Shown in pieces: positions 7,741 to 16,891 of a DNA stretch of 48,079 nucleotides (the stretch's first letter is position 1; the number at the start of each line of letters is the position of its first letter). Under the pieces are notes generated by a model. That model saw nothing but the letters and a program-made list of their open reading frames with translations. It had not been told where the DNA came from and ran no database searches. Made by a program: the position numbers and the translations under genes. This stretch comes from an uncultured bacterium (GTDB lineage Bacteria; Cyanobacteriota; Vampirovibrionia; Gastranaerophilales; Gastranaerophilaceae), in contig CADBQW010000109.1 of assembly GCA_902796925.1 (NCBI GenBank), positions 1 to 48,079 of the forward strand, given 5' to 3'.

Positions 7741-9477
7741 ATGAGGAGCACAAGCAGGCAGCAAAAAAAGAAAAAGACAAAGCGTTTTGATTTTGTTCTT
7801 TATTTTCTGAATGGCGGATTTATAATTTTTGCCATAAGTCTTGTTATATATTTATTTTTTATTCAAGTAATTGATATCAAAAATTACCGTGCGCGGGCTA
7901 AAAATCAAAGAGTCGGTGTGATTTTTTCCATGCGTGGAGATATACTAGATAGAAATGGCCTAACTCTTGCTCGTGATAAGGTTTATTCTGATGTTTATGC
8001 ACACAAAAAGTTATATGAAAATGATCCTGAACGTGCAAAAAAAATCGCTGAAAAATTGGCTCCGTTATTAGAAATGCCACAGGATGTTTTGTTAAAAAAA
8101 TTAAATAATCAAGGTCCTGTTATAACCTTAAAAAAGAATATCAAGAAGGATGTGGCAAAAAAAATTCGTGAACTTGAATTTAGAGAAATTTCTCTAGGCA
8201 AAAAAAATGTTAGAGAATACCCTCAAGGAACCATGGCCGCTCAAGTTTTGGGATATTACAATTTTGATGCAGATATAGCTGATGGTGTTGAATATACTGC
8301 AAAAGATAAGTTAGAGCATGTAATTAATAAAGTTAAACTCGAGAAAACGCGTGACGGAAATATTATATACGATTTTACCACCGACCCGGTTGCAACGACA
8401 AAAAATCCAAAAGGTGAAAACGTTACACTCACTATAGACGCGGCAATTCAACATATTTGCGAAAAAGAAATAAAAAAAATGGTCGACGAGAAAGATGCAC
8501 TCAGAGGTACAGTAATTGTTATGAATCCAAAAAATGGGGAGATATTGGCATTAGCGGTGTATCCGACATACGACCCGAACAATTACCAAAAAGCCAGCAC
8601 CATTCAAATGAAGAATTGGACACTTACTGACGTATTTCCTCCGGGTTCAACGTTCAAGACTATCACTGTCGCAAGTGCCATGGAATTAGGTAAAATCAAT
8701 GAAAATTCGACGGTATTAGATACCGGTAAAATGCAGTTAGGAAATTTTGTTATAAAAAATTATGATTACGATATAAGACCGTATCCCGGTGAAATTAGCA
8801 TGGAATATTTGTTTGAACACTCAAGCAATATCGGTTCCATTCAAGTTGCCAAGAAAATGACACCATATGAGTTTTACGGAATGCTAAAGAAGTTTGGTTT
8901 TGGTCAAAGAACGGGTATAGATTTACCGGGCGAATCTTCCGGGTTGTTACCTTACTGGACTCAATGGGATAACGGTATTCATACCACAATGTCGTATGGT
9001 TATGGGACTTCTGTTTCTGCAATTCAAATGGCATCTGCAGTTTCTGCTCTAGCTAACAATGGAATTAGGGTGACACCACACGTTATAAAATATAGTCCTG
9101 AAGAAGCAGCTACAAAAATAAAAGAAACACAAGTTGTTTCACCTGAAACCGCAAAAGCAGTAACAAGATTGTTAACCGCAAGTGTAAATCACGGTAAATC
9201 TGTTATTAAGCTCGATAAATATAATGTTGCGGCAAAAACAGGAACATCCAGAAAACCTAAAGAAAATTCCGCCGGATATACTCCATACACTTACACTTCG
9301 ACTATAGGGTATCTACCTGCAAGTGATCCTCAAGTTTTGGTGTATGTCATGGTTGATAGTGCAAAAAATGGTGCTATCTGGGGTAATACTGTTGCAGGAC
9401 CGGTTTTCAGAGAAGTTTGTTTGCAAGTTGCAAGGATTTTGAATTTAAAACAAGATAAAGTTTCTACAAAAAGTTAA
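7741..9477 (+). CDS. ftsI: FtsI/PBP2-type peptidoglycan transpeptidase (class B PBP)
   Basis: About 578 residues. A basic cytoplasmic N-terminus (KKKKTKRF) is followed by one membrane anchor at about 20-45, the PBP dimerisation domain and the transpeptidase domain. Active-site motifs are STFK (about 303-306, acylated serine), SSN (about 361-363) and KTG (about 499-501). It cross-links septal peptidoglycan and is the target of beta-lactams. I chose the ATG at 7741 over the TTG just before it because GAGAGGG lies 6 nt upstream. Position immediately before murE, as in dcw clusters, favours FtsI over the elongation PBP2, but no other dcw gene is adjacent. Confidence 0.9.
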   Translation: MRSTSRQQKKKKTKRFDFVLYFLNGGFIIFAISLVIYLFFIQVIDIKNYRARAKNQRVGVIFSMRGDILDRNGLTLARDKVYSDVYAHKKLYENDPERAKKIAEKLAPLLEMPQDVLLKKLNNQGPVITLKKNIKKDVAKKIRELEFREISLGKKNVREYPQGTMAAQVLGYYNFDADIADGVEYTAKDKLEHVINKVKLEKTRDGNIIYDFTTDPVATTKNPKGENVTLTIDAAIQHICEKEIKKMVDEKDALRGTVIVMNPKNGEILALAVYPTYDPNNYQKASTIQMKNWTLTDVFPPGSTFKTITVASAMELGKINENSTVLDTGKMQLGNFVIKNYDYDIRPYPGEISMEYLFEHSSNIGSIQVAKKMTPYEFYGMLKKFGFGQRTGIDLPGESSGLLPYWTQWDNGIHTTMSYGYGTSVSAIQMASAVSALANNGIRVTPHVIKYSPEEAATKIKETQVVSPETAKAVTRLLTASVNHGKSVIKLDKYNVAAKTGTSRKPKENSAGYTPYTYTSTIGYLPASDPQVLVYVMVDSAKNGAIWGNTVAGPVFREVCLQVARILNLKQDKVSTKS

Positions 9478-9493
9478 TATAAGGAGATAAAAA

Positions 9494-10990
9494 TTGAAAC
9501 TCGAAGAATTAATTGAACATTTAGATTACAAAGATTTAATCAATTTCAAAAATATTGATATAACCGGAATTTCTTATAATTCAAAAACAACAAAAGCCGG
9601 AGATGTATTTATATGTTTAACCGGAGAATACACAGACGGACATAAATATGCAAAAGATGCAATTCAAAATGGTGCTGTTGCTTTGGTTGTAGAACATTTA
9701 TTAGAGGTTAAAGTTCCCCAAGTTGTTGTAAATTCAACACGTCACAGAATTGCGGATATTGCTGATGCATTTTACTCAAGTCCTTCAAAAGGGATAAATT
9801 TGATTGGAGTGACCGGTACTAACGGAAAAACAACGGTTACCCATTTAATCCAAAAGATTATGGAGGAAGATTCGCAAAAGTGTGCACTAATCGGTACTTT
9901 AGGGTACAAGTTGTCATCCTCAGGTGAATATCGGGATGCAAAACATACAACCCCGCAAGCTCCTGAACTTCAAGCAACATTAAGGATGATTAAGGACGTT
10001 GAAAAAATTGATAATGTAGTTATGGAAGTTAGTTCTCATGCTCTTGAACAAAATCGTGTCGGAGGATGTATTTTTAACGGAGCGATTTTAACAAACCTAA
10101 CTCAGGATCATCTTGATTACCATATAACAATGGATAATTATTTTGCGGCGAAAGCTTTGTTATTTACAGGTTTAAAGCATGTTGAAGGTGTTTCTGAATC
10201 CGAACAGCCTTTTGCGGTAATTAATGCTGATGATGAATATTCTTCCCGTTTTTTAAATGCAGTTCCTGAAGGGATAAGAAAATTTACATACGGGGTAAAA
10301 AATAATGCCGATGTTATTGCTAAAGACATAAGCTTTTCAATAAATGGGGCTGAATTCACTTTGGTTGAAAATGGAAATTCACATAAAGTTAATCTTCATA
10401 TGAACGGTATGTTTAGTGTTTACAATGTTCTTGCGGCTGTAACAGGCGCTATTGCAATGGGTATTGAAATAACTGTTGCTCTTAAAGCTTTAGAAAATGT
10501 TAAAGGTGTTGCGGGAAGGTTTGAAGTAGTTGCACATAAACCTCTGGTAATTGTCGATTATGCTCACACTCCTGACGGTTTGGAAAACGTATTAAAATCT
10601 GCTCGTGAAATAACTCCTAAAGATGCAAAATTAATCTGTCTTTTTGGGTGCGGAGGGGATCGTGATGCAACAAAACGTCCTAAAATGGGTGCTATAGCAG
10701 AAAAACTTGCCGACAAAATTATCATCACGAGTGATAATCCGAGAAGTGAAGATCCTCAAATGATTATTACTGATATCATTGCCGGTGTAAAATCCGTTAA
10801 TACTGAAAATGTTATTGTAGAGGCGGATAGGGGAATTGCAATTTCACTGTTAAAAACTGTTGCAAATAATAATGATGTTGTTGTTATTGCCGGTAAAGGA
10901 CATGAGAATTATCAAATCCTTAAAAATGAAACTATCCATTTTGATGATAGAGAAGAAGCCAGAAAAGTCTTTGAGGTTTCGGTAATTTAG
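9494..10990 (+). CDS. murE: UDP-MurNAc-tripeptide synthetase, meso-DAP type
   Basis: 498 residues. The ATP loop GVTGTNGKTT is at about 105-114 and HTTPQAPELQ follows in the UDP-MurNAc-binding domain. The DNPR motif at 414-417 (SDNPRSEDP) is the recognised signature of enzymes that add meso-diaminopimelate rather than lysine, so this organism should have DAP-type, Gram-negative-like peptidoglycan. It acts in the cytoplasm, adding the third residue of the stem peptide. Translation starts at TTG, placed 7-8 nt after a clear AAGGAG. It follows ftsI by 16 bp and precedes the NagA-like gene by 10 bp, forming one operon. Confidence 0.96.
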   Translation: MKLEELIEHLDYKDLINFKNIDITGISYNSKTTKAGDVFICLTGEYTDGHKYAKDAIQNGAVALVVEHLLEVKVPQVVVNSTRHRIADIADAFYSSPSKGINLIGVTGTNGKTTVTHLIQKIMEEDSQKCALIGTLGYKLSSSGEYRDAKHTTPQAPELQATLRMIKDVEKIDNVVMEVSSHALEQNRVGGCIFNGAILTNLTQDHLDYHITMDNYFAAKALLFTGLKHVEGVSESEQPFAVINADDEYSSRFLNAVPEGIRKFTYGVKNNADVIAKDISFSINGAEFTLVENGNSHKVNLHMNGMFSVYNVLAAVTGAIAMGIEITVALKALENVKGVAGRFEVVAHKPLVIVDYAHTPDGLENVLKSAREITPKDAKLICLFGCGGDRDATKRPKMGAIAEKLADKIIITSDNPRSEDPQMIITDIIAGVKSVNTENVIVEADRGIAISLLKTVANNNDVVVIAGKGHENYQILKNETIHFDDREEARKVFEVSVI

Positions 10991-11000
10991 GAGAAATTAG

Positions 11001-11903
11001 TTGAAAACGAATCTAATTATAGAACAGCATTTTCACGGTGCTTTTGGTATTGATTTTAATAGAGCTCCTGTTTATCAGTTGATACGGTTAACTAAAGAAA
11101 TTTATCAATACGGTATTGGCGGAATTTTTCCTACAATAGTAACCGACAGTATTGAAAATACAAAACAGGCAATTTCTAATATTAAAGATGCAGCCAGATA
11201 TTATGAACCAGGCATGGCAAAGATTTTTGGGATTCATCTGGAGGGCATATTTTTAAATCCTGAAAAGAAAGGGATTCATAATAATAAATATTTTCTTCAT
11301 CCTTGTGTAGAAAATTTTAAAGAAATTGAAGATGATTTTATAAAAATAGTAACTCTTGCTCCGGAGTTATCGGAGGACAGTTTAATAAACTACCTTCATG
11401 AAAAAAAGATAAAAGTTCAAGCCGGCCACTGTGTTGGAGGGGATTTGAGTAAATGTGACGGAGTTACTCATACTTTTAACGCTATGAGTCCAATTTCTCA
11501 TCGAGGGGAATCCACTGCACTGTCGGCATTAATCAATGACCATTTATATACAGAAATTATTGCTGACGGAGTTCATGTTTCTGACGATTGCTTAAAATTA
11601 TTATTTAAATCCAAACCTTTGGATAGAATAATTTTAGTCAGTGATTGCTTGCCTTGCACAAAATCTGATATCAAGGAATTTACTTTTGCCGGTGAAAAGG
11701 TCTTTTATAACGGTCAAAAAGCAACTTCTCAAAACGGAACATTGGCTGGCAGTACAATGCTTTTGCCGGATATAATTAAACGACTTGGTAAGATTGGTTT
11801 GATGAATACACAGTATATTGATAACCCTTATAATTATCATAATATTGAACCATTAGGTACAATTGAATGGGATGAAAATTTTAATGTATTAAATATTAAT
11901 TAG
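11001..11903 (+). CDS. nagA: compact N-acetylglucosamine-6-phosphate deacetylase-like amidohydrolase
   Basis: 300 residues, against about 380 for typical NagA. Family motifs occur in order: HFH metal ligands at 10-12, HLEGIF (usual HLEGPF), the metal histidines in GHCVGGD and THTFNAM, ADGVHV, the catalytic aspartate in VSDC (usually TDA), and GTLAGSTM. The N-terminal beta-sandwich half that normally precedes the first HxH is missing, since the start codon lies only nine codons before it. The TTG start has GGAGAAA upstream, so this is not a mis-called start. The likely role is deacetylation of GlcNAc-6-P in wall or amino-sugar recycling, matching its place behind ftsI-murE. Activity is uncertain. 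Confidence 0.75.
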   Translation: MKTNLIIEQHFHGAFGIDFNRAPVYQLIRLTKEIYQYGIGGIFPTIVTDSIENTKQAISNIKDAARYYEPGMAKIFGIHLEGIFLNPEKKGIHNNKYFLHPCVENFKEIEDDFIKIVTLAPELSEDSLINYLHEKKIKVQAGHCVGGDLSKCDGVTHTFNAMSPISHRGESTALSALINDHLYTEIIADGVHVSDDCLKLLFKSKPLDRIILVSDCLPCTKSDIKEFTFAGEKVFYNGQKATSQNGTLAGSTMLLPDIIKRLGKIGLMNTQYIDNPYNYHNIEPLGTIEWDENFNVLNIN

Positions 11904-11923
11904 ATTTGCTATTTTGTAAATAC

Positions 11924-11954
11924 AAAAAACCCGATACAAATTTGTATCGGGTTT
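11924..11954. terminator. bidirectional terminator between nagA-like gene and dnaK
   Basis: A perfect 28-base palindrome with half-site AAACCCGATACAAA (11927-11940 / 11941-11954) lies between the convergent gene ends. On the minus strand the stem is followed by a run of T, so it best serves dnaK. The plus side has only a short GTTTG tail. Confidence 0.8.
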
Positions 11955-11982
11955 GTCAGTTATCAAAAGATTAATTATTCAA

Positions 11983-13821
11983 TTATTCTTTTGTGTACTC
12001 TGCATCAATAACATCATCCTCTTTGTTATCTTGAGCTGAGGCATTTTCGGAACTTGCACCTTCTTGTTTAGATGCTTCTTCCTTTTGAACAGCTTCGTAT
12101 GCCTTTTGAGAAATTGCAAACATTGTTTGTTGAAGTTCATCAGATAGTTTCTTCAATTCATCGGTTGACTTGTTTTCATCGAGGGCTTTTTTCAAAGCTT
12201 CTCTTTGTTCATCAAGTTTAGATTTATCAGCATCATCAATTTTACCTTCAAAATCTTTAACTATTTTTTCTGCGGAACCAACAAGGCTGTTTGCATTATT
12301 TTTAATTTCTGCTTCTTCTTTTTTCTTTTTATCGTCAGCCGCATTAGCCTCTGCTTCTTTAACCATTCTATCAATATCTTGTTCCGAAAGATTTGAAGAA
12401 TTTGTGATAGTAATTTTTTGTTCTTTGTTTGTAGCCTTATCTTTAGCTGAAACATTAACTATACCGTTTGCATCAATATCAAATGTTACTTCAATTTGAG
12501 GGATGCCGCGCATTGCAGGGGCAATGCCATCTAATCTAAACATACCCAAAGATTTGTTATCGCTGGACATAGGTCTTTCACCTTGAAGAACATGGATATC
12601 AACTGCTGTTTGATTATTTTCTGCAGTAGAGAAAACTTGTGATTTAGAAACAGGAATAGTTGTGTTTCTCGGCACTAAAGGTGTCATTACACCACCCAAA
12701 GTTTCGATACCTAAAGTTAATGGGGTTACGTCAAGCAAGACGATATCTTTGACTTCACCGGCCAAGACTCCCGCTTGAACTGCCGCACCAACTGCAACAA
12801 CTTCATCAGGGTTAACTGATTGGTTTGGTTCCTTACCTGTATAATCTTTTACGAGTTGTTGAACTGCAGGAATACGAGTTGACCCGCCGACTAACACAAC
12901 TTCATTAATATCACTTTTTGAAATGCCGGCATCTCTAAGTGCATTTTCAACCGGAGTCTTACATCTGTTAAGAAGATCCATGCTTAATTCTTCAAATTTT
13001 GCTCTCGTAAGATTCAAATCCAAGTGTTTTGCACCGTTTGCATCAGCAGTAATAAACGGAAGATTAATATTGGTTTCCATAACTGATGATAGTTCGCATT
13101 TAGCCTTTTCAGCTGCTTCTTTTACACGCTGCATAGCTTGTTTATCACTGTGAAGGTCGATTCCTTCTTGTTTCTTAAATTCGTCACAAATCCAGTCCAT
13201 AATTTTTTGGTCAAAATCATCACCACCAAGGTGTGTATCCCCTGATGTTGAAAGAACTTCATGAACACCATCACCTATTTCAAGTATCGAAACATCGAAT
13301 GTACCACCGCCAAGGTCAAATACAAGAACTTTTTCGGCTTTTTCTTTTTCAAGTCCGTAAGCTAAAGCTGCAGCGGTTGGTTCGTTAACGATACGCAAAA
13401 CATCCAGGCCGGCAATTTTGCCTGCATCTTTCGTTGCTTGACGTTGTGCATCATTAAAGTATGCAGGAACCGTAATTACTGCCGAAGTAACTTTTTCACC
13501 CAAGTATGAACTAGCATCATCAGCTAATTTTCTCAAAATCATCGAAGAAATTTCTTGAGGGGTGTAATCTTTTCCGTCAATGTTTACTTTGTAATCTTCA
13601 CCCATATGACGTTTTATGGATGCGATTGTCTTATCAGGGTTTAAGATTGCTTGACGTTTTGCTAATTGTCCGACAAGTCTTTCCCCTGTTTTAGAAAATC
13701 CTACGATAGAAGGGGTTGTTCTTGAACCTTCAGCATTCGCAATAACTGTTGGCTTTCCACCTTCCATAACTGCAACAACTGAGTTTGTTGTTCCTAAATC
13801 AATACCGATTGTCTTTGCCAT
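11983..13821 (-). CDS. dnaK: chaperone DnaK (Hsp70)
   Basis: 612 residues. The ATPase domain starts with [19 protein letters not shown] and includes [35 protein letters not shown] and [13 protein letters not shown]. The substrate-binding domain begins after [14 protein letters not shown], and the C-terminal lid ends in [11 protein letters not shown], close to the bacterial EEVD-like tail. It folds nascent and stressed proteins with DnaJ and GrpE; neither grpE nor hrcA is adjacent. It is transcribed alone from a sigma70-like promoter with a leader of about 57 nt, and AAGGAG lies 7 nt before the ATG. Confidence 0.98.
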   Translation of the reverse strand: MAKTIGIDLGTTNSVVAVMEGGKPTVIANAEGSRTTPSIVGFSKTGERLVGQLAKRQAILNPDKTIASIKRHMGEDYKVNIDGKDYTPQEISSMILRKLADDASSYLGEKVTSAVITVPAYFNDAQRQATKDAGKIAGLDVLRIVNEPTAAALAYGLEKEKAEKVLVFDLGGGTFDVSILEIGDGVHEVLSTSGDTHLGGDDFDQKIMDWICDEFKKQEGIDLHSDKQAMQRVKEAAEKAKCELSSVMETNINLPFITADANGAKHLDLNLTRAKFEELSMDLLNRCKTPVENALRDAGISKSDINEVVLVGGSTRIPAVQQLVKDYTGKEPNQSVNPDEVVAVGAAVQAGVLAGEVKDIVLLDVTPLTLGIETLGGVMTPLVPRNTTIPVSKSQVFSTAENNQTAVDIHVLQGERPMSSDNKSLGMFRLDGIAPAMRGIPQIEVTFDIDANGIVNVSAKDKATNKEQKITITNSSNLSEQDIDRMVKEAEANAADDKKKKEEAEIKNNANSLVGSAEKIVKDFEGKIDDADKSKLDEQREALKKALDENKSTDELKKLSDELQQTMFAISQKAYEAVQKEEASKQEGASSENASAQDNKEDDVIDAEYTKE

Positions 13822-13884
13822 AATTATCTCCTTTTCTTTTTATTCTTTAATATTAAGATGTATTTATAATTAATATCTATTTAA

Positions 13885-13913
13885 TTTATATCACTACTTT
13901 TCCTGAATCTTAA
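13885..13913 (-). promoter_or_regulatory. promoter of dnaK
   Basis: Minus strand: TTAAGA (13913-13908), 17-bp spacer, TATAAA (13890-13885) preceded by TGA, an extended -10. No CIRCE repeat or sigma32-like element was found around it, so the heat-shock control of this gene is not explained by the sequence. Confidence 0.55.
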
Positions 13914-13929
13914 AAAAATAAATAAAAAA

Positions 13930-14128
13930 TTAATTATTTAAAAATTTATGGGTGAAAAGGTAATACGGCCTTAGTGTAGTAGGGTAATAAGTATGGATGT
14001 TAGGTCAAAAAGATAATAGGACAATGCACCATATTGCAATGATTGCTCATTGCGCAATGGTCGAAACTATAGACTAACTCTAAAGGGAGAATAGTTTTCT
14101 CCTCTTATTTTCCTATGACCTTAAGGTC
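13930..14128. other. noncoding gap with nested dyads between dnaK and the GGDEF gene
   Basis: Together with the dnaK leader this is about 300 bp without a gene. It holds three dyads: a 12-bp palindrome CATTGCGCAATG (about 14049-14060), a hairpin GGAGAA/TTCTCC with a 5-nt loop (14086-14102), and GACCTTAAGGTC (14117-14128) touching the GGDEF gene end. The hairpin may terminate the GGDEF transcript, although the T tract is poor. No ORF with a ribosome-binding site is present. It could be a relic of a repeat or a small structured RNA; nothing stronger can be said. Confidence 0.35.
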
Positions 14129-15001
14129 TTATTCCCCTAAATTAAGTTTTGAAAATTGTATAACTTTGTTTTTGCCGCGTTTCTTGGCATTATATAATGC
14201 GTGTTCTGCATATCTAATAATCGTATTTGCATCTTCTCCGGCACCGTCAAGACAAGGGAATGTTGAAATCCCGCCTGAGATTGTGACAGGATGTTTTTCT
14301 TCTTCTCCGGCAGGAATAAATTCCATTTTTTCAATATCGTGTCTGAATCTTTCTGCGAACAAAAAGGCATTGTCTTCGGAAGTATTTGGAAGTATTACTA
14401 TAAATTCTTCATCGCCATATCTGGTTAAGATATCTTCTTTTCTGATAATTTGTTTTAATTTATCTGCAATTGATTTTAAGAGTACATCACCCCATTCGTA
14501 ACCATATATGTCGTTTACTGTTTTAAAGTAGTCCAAATCAAATAACAAGCATGATAATTTTGTTCCATAGCGTTTTGCTCTGGAAATTTCTTGATCAAGT
14601 CTTTCCTGAAGGTATTTTCTGTTATACAAGCCGGTTAATTCGTCTGTAACTGAAAGAATTTTCAATTTGTCACGCATTTCTTTATATTTCAAAAGAGAAT
14701 TCGCACGAATCAAGAGTTCATCATTGTCAGCAGGAGTTTTTATAAAGTCAAAGTTAACCGCCCTCACTGTAGAACCCTTAAATACTTCTCCGATGAATAG
14801 CACCGGTACTTTGAATTTAGTTACCATCAAAATATCTTTGATGTCAGGAACGCTTTCCACAACAATCAAAGCCGGATTAAGCATTTCATATTCTTTCAAC
14901 TTTTGAGAATCTTCAAGTCGAACATTTGTATCGTTAATTTTTGCGATTACATCTGCAATACCGGAAGATTTCTTATCCGTATAGATTACCACATTTTTCA
15001 T
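14129..15001 (-). CDS. GGDEF-domain protein (probable diguanylate cyclase)
   Basis: 290 residues. Residues 1-112 resemble a receiver-like alpha/beta domain without a clear phospho-acceptor. The GGDEF domain runs from SVTDELTGLYNRKYL (about 117) to the C-terminus. Substrate and metal residues appear in FDLDYFKTVND. The signature loop reads RYGDEEF, so GGDEF is GDEEF (196-200): the second glycine is aspartate. An inhibitory-site motif RxxD (RKED, 187-190) sits exactly five residues before it, as in feedback-inhibited cyclases. It would make cyclic di-GMP if the variant loop is active. It is a single-gene unit with a good promoter at 15038-15066. Confidence 0.85.
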   Translation of the reverse strand: MKNVVIYTDKKSSGIADVIAKINDTNVRLEDSQKLKEYEMLNPALIVVESVPDIKDILMVTKFKVPVLFIGEVFKGSTVRAVNFDFIKTPADNDELLIRANSLLKYKEMRDKLKILSVTDELTGLYNRKYLQERLDQEISRAKRYGTKLSCLLFDLDYFKTVNDIYGYEWGDVLLKSIADKLKQIIRKEDILTRYGDEEFIVILPNTSEDNAFLFAERFRHDIEKMEFIPAGEEEKHPVTISGGISTFPCLDGAGEDANTIIRYAEHALYNAKKRGKNKVIQFSKLNLGE

Positions 15002-15037
15002 AGTTAAAATTCCTTTATAAACCTCTCTTTGCGAATA

Positions 15038-15066
15038 ATACTAGCATATTTTTTATATTTTGGCAA
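15038..15066 (-). promoter_or_regulatory. promoter of the GGDEF gene
   Basis: Minus strand: TTGCCA (15066-15061), 17-bp spacer, TAGTAT (15043-15038), with TGC before the -10. An AAGGAA ribosome-binding site follows before the ATG at 15001. Confidence 0.65.
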
Positions 15067-15102
15067 TAGGAAAAACATAAACGTGTTCAAAAATACATTT
15101 TG

Positions 15103-15111
15103 TGATAACAT
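15103..15111 (+). promoter_or_regulatory. extended -10 of dtd, probably leaderless
   Basis: TGA-TAACAT ends 7 nt before the A of the dtd start codon, the distance expected between a -10 hexamer and +1. No Shine-Dalgarno is present in the six bases between. The -35 is poor. Confidence 0.45.
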
Positions 15112-15117
15112 CGGAAT

Positions 15118-15555
15118 ATGAAGGCATTAATTCAAAGAGTGAAAAACGCAAGTGTAGCTATTAATGGTAAAATATTTTCCAAAATAAACTCGGGTATTTT
15201 AGTTTTTTTGGGTGTCGAAAAAGCTGATACGAAAGAAAACGCACAAAAACTTGCAGATAAAATCTTAAAATTGCGGATATTTGAGGATAATACCGAAAAA
15301 ATGAACCTTTCTATCCAAGATATAAAGGGTGAAATTTTAATTGTATCCCAATTTACTTTATGTGGTAACTGCGCAAAAGGTACCCGACCGAGTTTTGATA
15401 ATGCCGCAAAACCGGAAATTGCGAAAGATTTATATGAATACTTCGTCAATATAGTAGAACAATCCGGACTAAATGTTCAAACAGGCAAATTTCAGGCAAT
15501 GATGGATGTTTCTCTTATTAATGACGGGCCGGTAACATTTTGGGTTGAAAAATAA
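15118..15555 (+). CDS. dtd: D-aminoacyl-tRNA deacylase
   Basis: 145 residues, the normal length. It releases D-amino acids from mischarged tRNAs. The two active-site signatures are present: SQFTLCGN at about 77-84 (family SQFTL) and NDGPVTFWVE at the C-terminus (family N-x-GP-V/F-T). The start MKALIQRVKNASVAINGK is the conserved N-terminal strand, which fixes the start codon even though no Shine-Dalgarno precedes it. folC follows after 11 bp, so the two form an operon. Confidence 0.96.
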   Translation: MKALIQRVKNASVAINGKIFSKINSGILVFLGVEKADTKENAQKLADKILKLRIFEDNTEKMNLSIQDIKGEILIVSQFTLCGNCAKGTRPSFDNAAKPEIAKDLYEYFVNIVEQSGLNVQTGKFQAMMDVSLINDGPVTFWVEK

Positions 15556-15566
15556 TAAGGAAAATT

Positions 15567-16733
15567 ATGTATAATTACGATGATGCAATAAAAATATTAA
15601 CTTCAAGCGGAAAATTTAGGATAGAACTTGGTTTGGACAGAATCTCCAAGATACTTGATATTCTAAAAAATCCTCAAGATAAATTGAAGTGTATCCATGT
15701 TGCGGGGACCAACGGAAAAGGTTCCACCTGTGCAATTATAGCTTCAATCCTGAAAGAAAGCGGAAGAAATGTGGGATTGTACACAAGCCCGCACATTTTT
15801 TCTTACACTGAGCGGATAAAAATTAATGACAAAGAAATTTCTAAAAATGAATTTGCAAAATATGTAATTGAAATAACAAATTTAGCTGAAAAAAATTCGA
15901 TTTATCTTACGGAATTCGAAATTTTAACGGCTGTAATGTTTAAATATTTTTATGATAAAGGTGTTGATGTGGCCGTTCTTGAAACAGGTTTGGGAGGGAG
16001 GTTCGATGCCACAAACGTCATAAAATCAAACCTATGTTCAATTATAACCCATATAGACTATGATCATACAGAACGATTAGGAGCTACTTTAGAAGAAATC
16101 GCTTTTGAAAAAGCCGGCATTATAAAAGAAGGTTGCCCGGTTATTACAAGTGAAGGTTACGAAATAATTCAAGATATTGCAGATGAAAAAAATTCTATGT
16201 TAATTTTCACAGCACCTTTTGCAGATATTACAAACTTGAGTTTGAAAGGAATAATTCAAGGAGAAAATCTTGCGCTTGCACTTTCCTGCATTCAATATCT
16301 TTTTAAAGATATAACAGATTCAACTATCAAAAAAGGATTAGAGTCTGTAAACCATCCTTGCCGTTTTCAAATTATAAAGGATAAAAACATAGTTGTCGAT
16401 GCCTCCCATAATCCTAACGGAATTCAGGCATTACGTGAAAGTTTAGATTATTACTATCCGGGTAAAAGCTTAAGATTTGTTTTCGGTTGCCTTAGAAATA
16501 AAGATTATTCTAAAATGGTTAAAATACTATTTCGCAAAGGTGATGAAATTTATTTTTATCATTTTAACAATCCAAACTCTTGTACATACGAAGAACTTGA
16601 AAAAATTTGTAATTATCCCTCTGAGCCATTTGTTTCTCTAAACAAATTCAACCTGAAAGATGACAAAATTACAGTTATTTGCGGTTCATTTTACATGTTA
16701 AATGAAATCATAAAACCTGAATGGTTGAAATAA
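15567..16733 (+). CDS. folC: folylpolyglutamate synthase / dihydrofolate synthase
   Basis: 388 residues, slightly shorter than the usual 400-430. It is a Mur-ligase-type enzyme adding glutamate to folates, or to dihydropteroate if bifunctional. Visible are the P-loop HVAGTNGKGSTCAIIASIL at about 44-62, the omega-loop region GLYTSPHIFSYTERIKIN, the catalytic VLETGLGGRFDATNV, THIDYDHTERLG and DASHNPNGIQAL. The C-terminal domain is short. It follows dtd by 11 bp with AAGGAAA upstream of the ATG. Whether it has both activities cannot be told from the sequence. Confidence 0.93.
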   Translation: MYNYDDAIKILTSSGKFRIELGLDRISKILDILKNPQDKLKCIHVAGTNGKGSTCAIIASILKESGRNVGLYTSPHIFSYTERIKINDKEISKNEFAKYVIEITNLAEKNSIYLTEFEILTAVMFKYFYDKGVDVAVLETGLGGRFDATNVIKSNLCSIITHIDYDHTERLGATLEEIAFEKAGIIKEGCPVITSEGYEIIQDIADEKNSMLIFTAPFADITNLSLKGIIQGENLALALSCIQYLFKDITDSTIKKGLESVNHPCRFQIIKDKNIVVDASHNPNGIQALRESLDYYYPGKSLRFVFGCLRNKDYSKMVKILFRKGDEIYFYHFNNPNSCTYEELEKICNYPSEPFVSLNKFNLKDDKITVICGSFYMLNEIIKPEWLK

Positions 16734-16766
16734 AAATTTATAAAAAAGTAGTCTCCAACATACTAT

Positions 16767-16803
16767 CTTAACAGATTTAAATAAAAATTTTGTTAAGTAA
16801 TTT
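16767..16803 (+). terminator. possible terminator after folC
   Basis: Arms CTTAACA (16767-16773) and TGTTAAG (16791-16797) enclose a 17-nt AT-rich loop, followed by TAATTTT. The stem is AU-rich and weak. Confidence 0.3.
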
Positions 16804-16812
16804 TAAAAAAGC

Positions 16813-16841
16813 TTTACAAATATTAAAAAATCTGGTAGACT
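16813..16841 (+). promoter_or_regulatory. promoter of rpsA
   Basis: TTTACA, 17-bp spacer, TAGACT, with TGG directly before the -10. Another AT-rich TATAAAAT lies nearer the gene but lacks a -35. Confidence 0.6.
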
Positions 16842-16891
16842 CTGTAAGTGGTATAAAATAGGAGTGTCTTTGGACATTGGAGTTAAGTAAT

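Noticed and set aside
12170..12499. Open frames opposite dnaK (also opposite groEL, tadA, the GGDEF gene and the coiled-coil gene)
   Set aside because: They are antisense shadows of well-supported genes, with no ribosome-binding site and unlikely residue composition (Ser/Phe/Leu runs).
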